Part shown: positions 8,435-16,393 of the stretch, piece after piece
Numbering within the stretch: the first letter of the stretch is position 1
Layout of the letters: the number at the start of each line of letters is the position of its first letter
From: Nitrospirillum amazonense
GTDB lineage: Bacteria > Pseudomonadota > Alphaproteobacteria > Azospirillales > Azospirillaceae
DNA length: 64,000 nt
Reading direction: 5' to 3'
Assembly (NCBI RefSeq): GCF_007828035.1
Contig: NZ_VITV01000002.1
Span: 186,001 to 250,000, forward strand
Position numbers and translations under genes: made by a program
The notes under the pieces: model-generated
The model's input: the letters and a program-made list of their open reading frames with translations, nothing else
Databases searched by the model: none
What the model was told of the DNA's origin: nothing

Positions 8435-9703
8435 ATGCGGTGCTGGGCGCGTGCGGCGGCGATTGCGGTGATGGCCGGAATGGCGTGGACGGGGGCGGCG
8501 CGGGCAGCGGAGCCCACGATGCCGGCTGCCAAGCCGCTGGTCTATAGACAGCCCCTGCGCGACAAGCTGTTCTATGGCTTGAGTCTGCTGTCCCGCGACC
8601 CGCAGGCGCTGGCGGCCGTGGCGACCGCGCCGGAACTGAACCGCCTGGCGGCGGAGCGCCGTGCCCGGGCGCGCGGGGCGATAGAGGCCTGTGGCGGCGA
8701 CACCGGCTGTTACATCCGCGGCTTCGACTGGTCGGACGCGGAGGTGGCGGCCGCCGGCCAGGCTTTGGCATCCGCCCTGAAGACACGTCCGGAGGCCGCG
8801 CGACGTCTGGCGGCTGCCCTGGACGCCAGCGGCCTCTACCCGGCGATGCCGGGCCAGGACGCCGACGTGGTCGTCCGCGCCTGGACCCAGGCCGCGACCA
8901 CCGCCCACCACATTCTGGTGGTCTACGGCCTTGGCGAGAAATCACGAGGCCCTGCCATCGACGGCCCCGCCTATGACGTGGCCACGCCGGCCTATGGCAC
9001 GCTGGTGAAAAGTGCGGTCTCCGTCCTGGTGGATGGTCTGGTGGACGACAGCCCGTTCTTTGAGCCGACCGAGGCCTTCGCCCTGCTGCTGTTGCAGATC
9101 AATCGCCGGGATGAGGCCGGTCGGTTCGAGCCCATGGAGGCGGGCGAGAACAAGGCGGCGGTGGCCCGCCTGAAGACCGTCCACTGGGCCAACTATCCCT
9201 ATACCGCCCTGGTGGTGCCGGGCTATGGGCCGGAGACGGCGGGCGTGGCCCTGTCGGCGCCCGGCCTGTTGCGGGTGCAGCTGGCGGCCAGGCGCTGGCA
9301 TGACGGCAAGGCGCCGGTCATCATCGTCAGCGGCGGGAACGTCCATCCCAACCAGACGCCCTATAATGAGGCGCTAGAGATGAAGAAGGCCCTGGTCCAG
9401 GACTATGGCGTACCGGCCGACGCCATCCTGGTGGAGCCGCACGCCCGCCACACCACCACCAATGTGCGCAATGCCGACCGCCTGATCTATCGCTACGGCA
9501 TACCCATGGACCGCAAGGCCCTGGTGGTCACCGACATCGGCCAAAGCAGCTACATCACCGAGGACCGCTTCGCCACCCGCAACCAGGAGGACCTGGGCTA
9601 TGTCCCCTTCACCGGGCTGGAGCGGGTGTCGCCCTTCGACGTGGCCTATCTGCCCACCCTGTCGGCCCTGACGCTGGATGCCGGCGACCCGCTGGATCCC
9701 TGA
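8435..9703 (+). CDS. Exported YdcF/DUF218-domain protein
   Basis: 422 residues with a signal peptide (hydrophobic residues about 7-25, cleavage near ARA-AE). The N-terminal half is helical and unassigned. From about residue 255 the DUF218 core is clear: ALVVPGYG, then APVIIVSGGNVHP, the Glu in EALEMKKAL, GVPADAILVE and the ARHTTTNVRNA motif. Related proteins (YdcF, SanA, ElyC) act at the envelope and have been tied to envelope integrity, but the enzymatic reaction is not established. The gene is monocistronic and divergent from the aminopeptidase. Confidence 0.75.
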   Translation: MRCWARAAAIAVMAGMAWTGAARAAEPTMPAAKPLVYRQPLRDKLFYGLSLLSRDPQALAAVATAPELNRLAAERRARARGAIEACGGDTGCYIRGFDWSDAEVAAAGQALASALKTRPEAARRLAAALDASGLYPAMPGQDADVVVRAWTQAATTAHHILVVYGLGEKSRGPAIDGPAYDVATPAYGTLVKSAVSVLVDGLVDDSPFFEPTEAFALLLLQINRRDEAGRFEPMEAGENKAAVARLKTVHWANYPYTALVVPGYGPETAGVALSAPGLLRVQLAARRWHDGKAPVIIVSGGNVHPNQTPYNEALEMKKALVQDYGVPADAILVEPHARHTTTNVRNADRLIYRYGIPMDRKALVVTDIGQSSYITEDRFATRNQEDLGYVPFTGLERVSPFDVAYLPTLSALTLDAGDPLDP

Positions 9704-9815
9704 AGCGCATCAGCCCTGCTTTCCCGCTGCTGGCTAACAATCCAACGACGGCTATGGTGTGCGCGCAATTAAACTGCGCCAGCATTGAGCCCGGCGAATA
9801 ATAGGGAACTGTATC

Positions 9816-10208
9816 ATGGGTAGGCAGAAGGTTGAGGTGGCGTCCGCCTGGGGCGAGGCCATTGGCTATTCGCGGGCGGTCAAGGCCGGCGACCTGATTT
9901 TCGTGTCCGGCACCACCGCCAGCGGCGGCCCGGACGGCAAGGCCTTCCACCCCGGCGATGCCGGCGGCCAGGCCAAGGTGATCCTGGAGCGCATCGTGGC
10001 CGCCCTGGCCGAGCTGGGCGCCGGGCCCGAGCATGTGGTGGAGACCCGCATCTATCTGACCGACATGGCGACTTGGCAGGATGTGGGCCGTGCCCACGGC
10101 GCCGTCTTCGGCGGGGCCAAGCCCGCCACCACCATCGTGCAGGTGGGGCCGCTGATCTCGCCCGACCTGCTGGTGGAGATCAGCGCCACGGCCTCGTTGG
10201 CGCCGTAA
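9816..10208 (+). CDS. RidA/YjgF-family enamine/imine deaminase
   Basis: 130 residues. The family core is visible: LIFVSGTTA, the Arg in VVETRIYLTDM that contacts the substrate carboxylate in RidA, and the C-terminal VEISATA with its conserved Glu. RidA proteins hydrolyse reactive enamine/imine intermediates made by PLP enzymes, or act in related catabolic steps. The extended N-terminus (GEAIGYSRAV) is closer to the RidA subgroup with longer N-termini than to canonical E. coli RidA. It is followed after 14 bp by an acetyltransferase gene, so the two are probably co-transcribed. Confidence 0.85.
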   Translation: MGRQKVEVASAWGEAIGYSRAVKAGDLIFVSGTTASGGPDGKAFHPGDAGGQAKVILERIVAALAELGAGPEHVVETRIYLTDMATWQDVGRAHGAVFGGAKPATTIVQVGPLISPDLLVEISATASLAP

Positions 10209-10222
10209 GGCTGGTGCGGGGC

Positions 10223-10756
10223 ATGGCGCTGACCGTCAGGCAGGAGGGCCCGGATGACGCCGCCGCCATCGCGGCGGCGGTGCGGCGGGCCTACGCCGAC
10301 GTGCCCTACAGCGATCATCGTGAGCATCTGATGATCGCCCGCCTGCGCGGCAGCGCCGCCTGGATACCGGCGCTGTCGCTGCTGGCGGAGGAGGATGGCC
10401 AGGTGGTGGGGCACATCTTGCTGACCCGGGCTGCCATATGCGGGGCCCGAGGTTCCACCCCGACCTTGGCCCTGGCGCCCCTGTCGGTCGTGCCGGAATG
10501 GCAGGGGCGTGGCGTGGGCGGCCGCCTGGTGAGGGCGGCGCACCAGCGGGCACGGGACTTGGGCTATGGCTCCGTCGTCCTGGTCGGCATCCCGGACTAT
10601 TATCCCCGCTTCGGTTACCGGCCCATGGCGGACCATGCCATCGCCGTGCCCTTCACGGTGCCGGCGCGGAACTGCATGGTCCTGGCACTGACGCCCGATG
10701 GCCTGAGCGGCGTTGAAGGCATGGTGCAGTACGCGCCGGAATGGATGGACGGCTGA
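10223..10756 (+). CDS. GNAT-family N-acetyltransferase
   Basis: 177 residues from the ATG at 10223. The acetyl-CoA-binding motif A is clear (SVVPEWQGRGVGGRLVRAA), followed by LVGIPDYYPRFGYRP, a combination seen in the YhbS-like branch of GNAT enzymes. The acceptor substrate is unknown. It lies 14 bp after ridA and is likely in the same transcript. An earlier in-frame start would run far into ridA and is not favoured. Confidence 0.82.
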   Translation: MALTVRQEGPDDAAAIAAAVRRAYADVPYSDHREHLMIARLRGSAAWIPALSLLAEEDGQVVGHILLTRAAICGARGSTPTLALAPLSVVPEWQGRGVGGRLVRAAHQRARDLGYGSVVLVGIPDYYPRFGYRPMADHAIAVPFTVPARNCMVLALTPDGLSGVEGMVQYAPEWMDG

Positions 10757-10845
10757 GGGACGGGCTAGCGACCGCTAGCGTCCATACTGGACAGCGACAC
10801 GGTCACCGCCGATAGTTGGGCCACAATAATCTGGGAGGCCCGCCC

Positions 10846-13089
10846 GTGACTGGTACTGAAACCATCGCCCACCGCATCTGCCCGCTGTGCGAGGCGTGCT
10901 GCGGCCTGGAGGTCACGCTGGTGGACGGCGCCGTCACCCGCATCCGGGGGCACGAGGCGGACGTGTTCAGCCACGGCTACATCTGCCCCAAGGGTGTCGC
11001 GCTCAAGGATTTGCATGAGGACCCCGACCGGCTGCGCACGCCGCTGATCAAGCGCGACGGCCGCTTCGTTGAGGCCACGTATGAAGAGGCCTTTGCCGAG
11101 ATCGAGCGGCGGCTGACGCCTCTGCTGGAAGCCCACGGCCGGGACGCGGCGGCGACCTACATCGGCAACCCCGCCGCCCATAAGATGGGCCTGCTGCTCT
11201 ATACGCCGGTGCTGGCGCGGGCGCTGGGCACGCGCAACATCTACTCCGCCTCCACCCTGGACCAGATGCCCAAGCAGCTGTCCAGCGGCCTGATGTTCGG
11301 CCATTGGCTGAGCATTCCCGTGCCGGATATCGAGCGCACCAAGCTCATGGTCATCCTGGGGGGCAACCCCATGGCGTCCAACGGCAGCCTGTGGACGGTG
11401 CCCGACTTCCGCGGCAAGGCCCTGGATCTGAAGGCGCGGGGCGGCCGGCTGGTCGTGATAGACCCCCGGCGGACGGAGACGGCGGCCCTGGCCGATGAGC
11501 ATCACTTCATCCGTCCCGGCAGCGATGTCTTCCTGCTGGCGGCCCTGGTCCACACCCTATTTCAGGAGAACCTGGTGCGGCTGGGCCGGCTGGCGGACCA
11601 TGTGACGGGTGTTGAGGAACTGCGTGCCGCCGTTGCCCCCTTCACGCCGGAACGGGCCGCCGCCCACACCGCCATCCCCGCCGACACCATCCGCGGCCTG
11701 GCGCGGGACCTGGCGGGCTCGGTGCCGGCGGTGCTGTACGGCCGCATCGGCACCTGCACCCAGGAATTCGGCACCCTGGCCAGCTGGCTGGTCGACGTCG
11801 TCAATGTCCTGACCGGCAATCTGGATGCGCCCGGCGGGGCGATGTTCCCCAAGGCCGCCGCCTTCGCCGCCAATACGGTGGGGAAGGGCGGCACGGGGCG
11901 CGGCGTGCCGCTGGGCCGCCGCCGCTCCCGCGTGTCGAACGCGCCGGAGGTGTTCGGTGAGCTGCCGGTGGGATGCCTGGCGGAGGAGATCGAGACGCCC
12001 GGCGAGGGCCAGGTGCGGGCCCTGTTCACCGTGGCCGGCAACCCCGTCCTGTCCTCCCCCAACGGTGACCAATTGGCGCGCGCCCTGGACCAGCTGGGCC
12101 TGATGGTCAGTGTCGACATCTACCTGAACGAGACGACCCGCCATGCCGACGTCATCCTGCCCGGCGTGTCGCCCTTCCAGGACAGCCACTACGACGTGGC
12201 CTTCCCCCAGCTGTCCTACCGCAACCATGCCCGTTACAGCCCGGCGCTGCTGCCCCGAGGTGAGGGCGTTTTGGCGGAATGGCAGGTGCTGCTGAAGCTG
12301 GCGGCCATCGCGGAAGGCAAGGGCGCCGACGCCGACCCGGCGGCTTTGGACGACGCCATGGTGGCGGCGGAGGTGGGGCGCTGGGCGGGGGAACACACCG
12401 CCGCCGTCCTGGCCGCCGTGTCGCGCTGGACGGGGCCGGAACGCCTGCTGGATCTGGCCCTGCGCGGCGGCCCCTATGGCGACGGCTTCGGCCGCAAGCC
12501 GGAGGGACTGACCCTGGCCAAGGTGACGGACAGCGTCGGCGGCATCGACCTGGGCGCCCTGCAGCCCCGCATTCCGGAGGTGCTGCGCACCCCCAGCGGC
12601 CGCATCGAGCTGGCGCCCAACATCCTGGTGGCGGACCTGGCCCGCGCCGTGGCGACGCTGGACCAGCCGGCGCCGGACTTGGTGATCATTGGCCGTCGCG
12701 ATCTACGCTCCAACAACAGCTGGATGCACAACCTGCCCATCCTGGCCAAGGGGCCGTTCCGCTGCACGGTGCTAGTGCACCCGGATGACGCCCGCCGCCA
12801 CGGCGTGGTGCACGGCGGCAGGGCCCGCCTGTCCCGCGCCGGTCGGGCGATCGAGGTGCAGGTGGCCGTCAGCGCCGACATGATGCCCGGCGTCGTCAGC
12901 CTGCCCCACGGCTGGGGCCACGACGCCGATGGCGCCCGCCTGGGCCTGGCCAGCCAGCGCCCCGGCGCCAACCTCAATGCCCTGCTGGATGAGACCCTGC
13001 GCGATCCGCTGTCCGGCAACGCCGTGCTGAGCGGCGTGCCAGTGACGCTGGAGCCGGTGCCGTTGCCGGCGATCCAGGCGGCGGAGTAA
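10846..13089 (+). CDS. Molybdopterin oxidoreductase (DMSO reductase superfamily)
   Basis: 747 residues. The start is taken at GTG 10846, which has GGGAGG about 7 bases upstream; the TTG at 10816 has none. An N-terminal 4Fe-4S site is visible (Cys 12, 15, 19 and 47: CPLCEACC ... YICPKG), followed by the bis-MGD binding domains (LGGNPMASNGS, IDPRRTETA, FTVAGNPV, HADVILPG) and the C-terminal molydopterin-binding domain (ISLPHGWGHD-like SLPHGWGHD). No Cys or Sec is seen at the usual Mo-ligand position; Asp near residue 139 (STLDQMPK) occupies it. No electron-transfer partner, chaperone or twin-arginine signal is adjacent, so it is cytoplasmic and of unknown substrate. Confidence 0.85.
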   Translation: MTGTETIAHRICPLCEACCGLEVTLVDGAVTRIRGHEADVFSHGYICPKGVALKDLHEDPDRLRTPLIKRDGRFVEATYEEAFAEIERRLTPLLEAHGRDAAATYIGNPAAHKMGLLLYTPVLARALGTRNIYSASTLDQMPKQLSSGLMFGHWLSIPVPDIERTKLMVILGGNPMASNGSLWTVPDFRGKALDLKARGGRLVVIDPRRTETAALADEHHFIRPGSDVFLLAALVHTLFQENLVRLGRLADHVTGVEELRAAVAPFTPERAAAHTAIPADTIRGLARDLAGSVPAVLYGRIGTCTQEFGTLASWLVDVVNVLTGNLDAPGGAMFPKAAAFAANTVGKGGTGRGVPLGRRRSRVSNAPEVFGELPVGCLAEEIETPGEGQVRALFTVAGNPVLSSPNGDQLARALDQLGLMVSVDIYLNETTRHADVILPGVSPFQDSHYDVAFPQLSYRNHARYSPALLPRGEGVLAEWQVLLKLAAIAEGKGADADPAALDDAMVAAEVGRWAGEHTAAVLAAVSRWTGPERLLDLALRGGPYGDGFGRKPEGLTLAKVTDSVGGIDLGALQPRIPEVLRTPSGRIELAPNILVADLARAVATLDQPAPDLVIIGRRDLRSNNSWMHNLPILAKGPFRCTVLVHPDDARRHGVVHGGRARLSRAGRAIEVQVAVSADMMPGVVSLPHGWGHDADGARLGLASQRPGANLNALLDETLRDPLSGNAVLSGVPVTLEPVPLPAIQAAE

Positions 13090-13199
13090 ATACAAACTAG
13101 TTCCAAGTATCTGTCAGAAATCTAGTTCGATATTCAATTAAATGAGATATATGAAGTCTGATTTCAGGCGCAATAAGCAAAAATCCATATCTCAAATGG

Positions 13200-13224
13200 G
13201 CGCCCCTATTGATGTTAGGGGCGC
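13200..13224 (-). terminator. Terminator of the 13.2-14.2 kb unknown operon
   Basis: 9-bp perfect stem GCGCCCCTA/TAGGGGCGC with a 7-nt loop, 11 bp past the stop of the minus-strand gene. The minus-strand downstream sequence is AT-rich with a TTTTT further on. Confidence 0.6.
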
Positions 13225-13234
13225 ACAATATTCC

Positions 13235-13693
13235 CTATGCCAAAGAGCTGGCGCCTGAGTGCCTATCGCCTGATAGGCTAAGGATTTTGCGCTCGTCAAC
13301 TCTATAATCACCGACAATCGCCTCGGCCTGCCGATAAACCTTCTTGCGGTAATGCATGTCGGGGCTTTCATCTTGAGGGTTGATAGAGGCCTCAAGTATC
13401 AAGCTTAGTGTTTTACAAAGAGGAATAAAATGCTTTTCCTCTACAAGGCCAGCCGCCATTGCCTTGTCAAATAGGCTGCGAAAGCCCTTGATCTTTACGC
13501 CAACAAGCTTCATGTCATCCGCTTGCCAAAGTAGCGTTAACCATTCATCAACGCGGTCGGCGCGATATGAGTCGCTTGTCCTAACGTAAATAAGTTGATC
13601 CATTTCGTGATCGAAATATGCGGTCGGCGCGAACTCAGCCGCACTCGCATAAAGCCGAGCGAACAGGTCACCGCTCTGTTGCCCTATGGCCAA
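13235..13693 (-). CDS. Hypothetical protein, second gene of an overlapping pair
   Basis: 152 residues, no family recognised. It begins at a TTG (13693) that has AGGAG about 8 bases upstream, inside the last codons of the preceding gene (10-bp overlap), so it is probably translationally coupled to it. The sequence is mixed alpha/beta with an acidic start (TAYFDHEMDQLIYV) and a helical middle (EEKHFIPLCKTLSLILEA); no signal peptide or membrane segment. The gene is markedly AT-richer than the core genes around it, which suggests transfer. Role unknown. Confidence 0.6.
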   Translation of the reverse strand: MAIGQQSGDLFARLYASAAEFAPTAYFDHEMDQLIYVRTSDSYRADRVDEWLTLLWQADDMKLVGVKIKGFRSLFDKAMAAGLVEEKHFIPLCKTLSLILEASINPQDESPDMHYRKKVYRQAEAIVGDYRVDERKILSLSGDRHSGASSLA

Positions 13694-14205
13694 GATAATT
13701 TCTCCTCAAATCGTGAACTATGGTCATCTGGCAACGACGGAACTTGATCGTCACATATGACCCATTCCCAGTGGTAGGCTAAGTACACCTTGCTATGGTC
13801 CGATGCAAGGACGCGTCTGATTTGGTCACGCTGCCCCGAGTCTCCAACCCTTCTCAGGTATGCAACGAACACGCTTGAGGCAGGCGCCTGCGTTAGGCGG
13901 GCGCTTCCCTGATGCAGTTCGGCTCCAAAGTTTGGCTGGGCTACAGCTACGATTACCTGGTCCTGCGCATACCAATCCGGAGCACCTTGGACACTCATTG
14001 GACGTTTAAGTCCTCGGTAAATAGCTGTAGGACAAAGAAAAACTGCTCCTTTTATCATTATTTGATCGGCTTCAACGATCTTACCCATCATACCTAAGCC
14101 GGCTAATTCCGATAGCCGATCATCCCGGATCGCGCATAGGACCGCCTCATTCGGGAAGAGCTTAATCGGAACGATTTGATATTGGAAATTTGAAGGCTCT
14201 GCCAC
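13684..14205 (-). CDS. Hypothetical protein, first gene of an overlapping pair
   Basis: 173 residues, no family recognised. It opens with FQYQIVPIKLFPNEAVL and has a Trp-rich C-terminus (YLAYHWEWVICDD). There is no signal peptide or membrane segment. The gene overlaps the following one by 10 bp, with the downstream ribosome binding site inside its own 3' end, an arrangement common for two-protein modules. Base composition is AT-richer than the flanks. The pair is bounded by a terminator at 13200-13224 and a strong hairpin at 14286-14310. Function unknown; a two-component accessory or defence module is only a guess. Confidence 0.6.
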   Translation of the reverse strand: MAEPSNFQYQIVPIKLFPNEAVLCAIRDDRLSELAGLGMMGKIVEADQIMIKGAVFLCPTAIYRGLKRPMSVQGAPDWYAQDQVIVAVAQPNFGAELHQGSARLTQAPASSVFVAYLRRVGDSGQRDQIRRVLASDHSKVYLAYHWEWVICDDQVPSLPDDHSSRFEEKLSWP

Positions 14206-14285
14206 ACTTGCACCAAGACTCGAATGGAGCGCAAAAATACGTTAGCTGAAAGCCTATCTGCAATCCCAATTGTTCGCACTGCGGG

Positions 14286-14310
14286 GCTGCGCCACCAAGG
14301 GTGGCGCAGC
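14286..14310. terminator. Perfect 11-bp hairpin in the gap upstream of the unknown pair
   Basis: GCTGCGCCACC-AAG-GGTGGCGCAGC. It sits between the end of the DCC gene and the start of the unknown pair, both on the minus strand. No T-run follows on the minus strand. It probably insulates the two units. Apart from it the 275-bp gap 14206-14480 shows nothing I can assign. Confidence 0.45.
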
Positions 14311-14480
14311 GTTCATATAATGCTTTGCGTTTTTATCTGACCGCATTTTGTCCTGGTCCGTAATTTAATGAATTGGAATGGCACGACATTAATGCGGACT
14401 TGGTGCAAAATCTGAATGGTAGTCGGCCTTTGGTCATTATGCTTCGATCGCTTTTCGGATTGATGGGGCTTTAGGGGCCA

Positions 14481-14876
14481 TCACCAATGCCCCTTCCGCC
14501 GGTTCCAGCCGTACAGGACATCCGCGAAGCGGTCATAGGCGAAGCGGGTGAGGGGGCGGATGACGCAGTTGCCCAGCAATGCTGCCAGCCAGGCGTCGCC
14601 CGGCGTGTGGCGCCAGATGGCGATGGCGCAGTCCGCACCCACCAGCAGGCGGCCGTCGGCGTCGGTCCCGTGCAGGCGGCGGCGCACGGCCTCCACATCC
14701 GCGCCGAAGCGGGCCAGCGCCTCCGGCTCAAGATTGATGTCGCGGAAGGCGATGACACCGGCGCGGGCGGCCCGTACCAGGCGGTTGGTCTGCCAGTCGA
14801 TGCCCGCATTACAGACGGGGCATTTGGTATTGTACCAGACCGTCAGGTGGGGAGGAGCGGGCAAGGCAGCTCTCAA
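14481..14876 (-). CDS. DCC family (DUF393) thiol-disulfide oxidoreductase-like protein
   Basis: About 131 residues. The family's N-terminal strand and redox motif are clear: LTVWYNTKCPVCN, with Cys-x2-Cys in a thioredoxin-like position, followed by a conserved core (FRDINLEPEAL) and a C-terminal YGWNRRKGHW. Members are predicted redox proteins of unknown substrate. The start is uncertain. No ATG or GTG fits; TTG at 14876 or TTG at 14864 (preceded by GAGAG) are the candidates. The frame stays open further upstream but without family similarity. Divergent from the LysE gene. Confidence 0.75.
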   Translation of the reverse strand: MRAALPAPPHLTVWYNTKCPVCNAGIDWQTNRLVRAARAGVIAFRDINLEPEALARFGADVEAVRRRLHGTDADGRLLVGADCAIAIWRHTPGDAWLAALLGNCVIRPLTRFAYDRFADVLYGWNRRKGHW

Positions 14877-14954
14877 TGCGGGTAGGGTCCGGGCAGTATA
14901 CCGGCCGGACGCGATAAGGACAGTGGCCGGGACGGTAAAAGTCTGGAAGGATCG

Positions 14955-15623
14955 GTGATTGAACACTTTTTCCGCCAAGACCTTGAGATCGCGCCCATGC
15001 TGCCCTTGGAAACCCTGCTCACCTTCATCACGGCCGCCGCCATCCTGGCCTTCGTGCCGGGGCCGGATAATCTGTTCGTGCTGACCCTGTCGGCGGCGCG
15101 GGGCTGGCGGGCCGGGGTGATGGTGACGCTGGGCCTGTGCACCGGCCTGGTGGTGCACACGACCGCCGTGGCGCTGGGGGTGGCCGTCATCTTCCAGCAG
15201 TCGCAGTTGGCCTTCACCCTGCTGAAGGCCGCCGGTGCCGCCTACCTGCTGTACCTGGCCTACAAGTCCTTCCGCGCGTCGCCGGAGGCGCTGGGCGGCG
15301 CTAAGGCGGGGGCCGACCGTCACCTGGCCCTGTACGGCCGGGGCATCGTCATGAACGTGACCAACCCCAAGGTGGCGATCTTCTTCCTGGCCTTCCTGCC
15401 GCAGTTCGCAGCCCCCGAGCACGGCAGCGTCACCGTGCAGATTTTCCTGCTGGGGGCGGTGTTCGCCGCCGTGGCGCTGGCCTGCTTCTCCACCATTGCC
15501 GTGCTGGCCGGCGGCCTGAACCGCTGGCTGGCCCGATCCAGCAGCGCGCAAACCATCCTGAACCGCATCGCCGGCGTGGTGTTCATCGGCCTGGCGATCA
15601 AACTGGCGACGGCCCAGCGCTGA
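14955..15623 (+). CDS. LysE/RhtB-family amino-acid exporter
   Basis: 222 residues with six hydrophobic segments. The family signature is near the N-terminus (AAILAFVPGPDNLFVL), and the middle of the protein has MNVTNPKVAIFFLAFLPQF. These inner-membrane carriers export amino acids such as homoserine, threonine or lysine; the substrate cannot be told. The start is either GTG 14955, with GGAAGG close upstream, or ATG 14997, which gives the more usual length (208 residues) but a poor ribosome binding site. The next gene starts 33 bp downstream and may be co-transcribed. Confidence 0.85.
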   Translation: MIEHFFRQDLEIAPMLPLETLLTFITAAAILAFVPGPDNLFVLTLSAARGWRAGVMVTLGLCTGLVVHTTAVALGVAVIFQQSQLAFTLLKAAGAAYLLYLAYKSFRASPEALGGAKAGADRHLALYGRGIVMNVTNPKVAIFFLAFLPQFAAPEHGSVTVQIFLLGAVFAAVALACFSTIAVLAGGLNRWLARSSSAQTILNRIAGVVFIGLAIKLATAQR

Positions 15624-15655
15624 GGGCCGCCCGCCACCGCGAATGGGGGCACATC

Positions 15656-16249
15656 ATGGGGTTGGAGGCCGTCTGTCCCGCAACATGGCAAGGCGGGGCG
15701 GGCGAGGTGAAAGCCCTGCTGGAAAGCCGGGAACTGATCCTGCGCGGCGAGGTCCGGCGCATCGTGCCGGTGGCTACCATCACCGCCGTGGCGGTCGAGG
15801 GTGACGATCTGGTTTTGGCCACGCCGGACGGTCCGCTGATTCTGACCCTGGGCGCCGACGCCGCCACCCGTTGGGCTCGGAAACTGACCACCCCGCCGCC
15901 CACCCTGGCGCAGAAACTGGGCGTGGGCCGGGCCGCGCCGGTCCTGGTCATCGGTACGGCGGACGATCCCGCCTTGGCGGCGGCGTTGAAGGGGGCCGTG
16001 GCCGCCACACCGACGGAAGCGCGCCTGGCGCTGGCCGTGGTTCGGGGCGTGGCCGACCTGGAGCGGGCGGTGGCTGCGCACGCCGCCCTGCCGGCAGGGG
16101 CCGCGCTGTGGATTGTCCACGGCAAGGGCCCGAAGACCCCGTTCGGTGAGACGCCGGTGCGCGCCTGGATGCGGGCCGCCGGTTTCATGGACACCAAAAT
16201 CAGCGCCGTGTCCGACACCCTTTCGGCCACGCGCTATAATCCCAGGTGA
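15656..16249 (+). CDS. Hypothetical protein with a DUF3052-like C-terminal half
   Basis: 197 residues, cytoplasmic. The C-terminal half (TLAQKLGVG... VLVIGT... GAALWIVHGKG ... FMDTKISAVSDTLSATRY) follows the order of motifs I know from DUF3052 proteins: a Rossmann-like strand, a KLG entry, an ALW.....K core and a final strand containing SA..RY. The N-terminal ~80 residues (GEVRRIVPVATITAVAVEGDDL) look like a small beta domain. Function unknown. It follows the LysE gene by 33 bp in the same direction. Confidence 0.6.
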   Translation: MGLEAVCPATWQGGAGEVKALLESRELILRGEVRRIVPVATITAVAVEGDDLVLATPDGPLILTLGADAATRWARKLTTPPPTLAQKLGVGRAAPVLVIGTADDPALAAALKGAVAATPTEARLALAVVRGVADLERAVAAHAALPAGAALWIVHGKGPKTPFGETPVRAWMRAAGFMDTKISAVSDTLSATRYNPR

Positions 16250-16393
16250 CGCCTGCTGCGCCGGTGTTGCGACCCTGCGGTCGCTCTAACTTCCAGTTAC
16301 AGCGCTAATCGAAAATTTTATTGTGCGGCGCGACACACAAAAATAATCCTGAGCCCCTAACAAAATTAAAACAAATTCAAGAACGGGGTTTTC

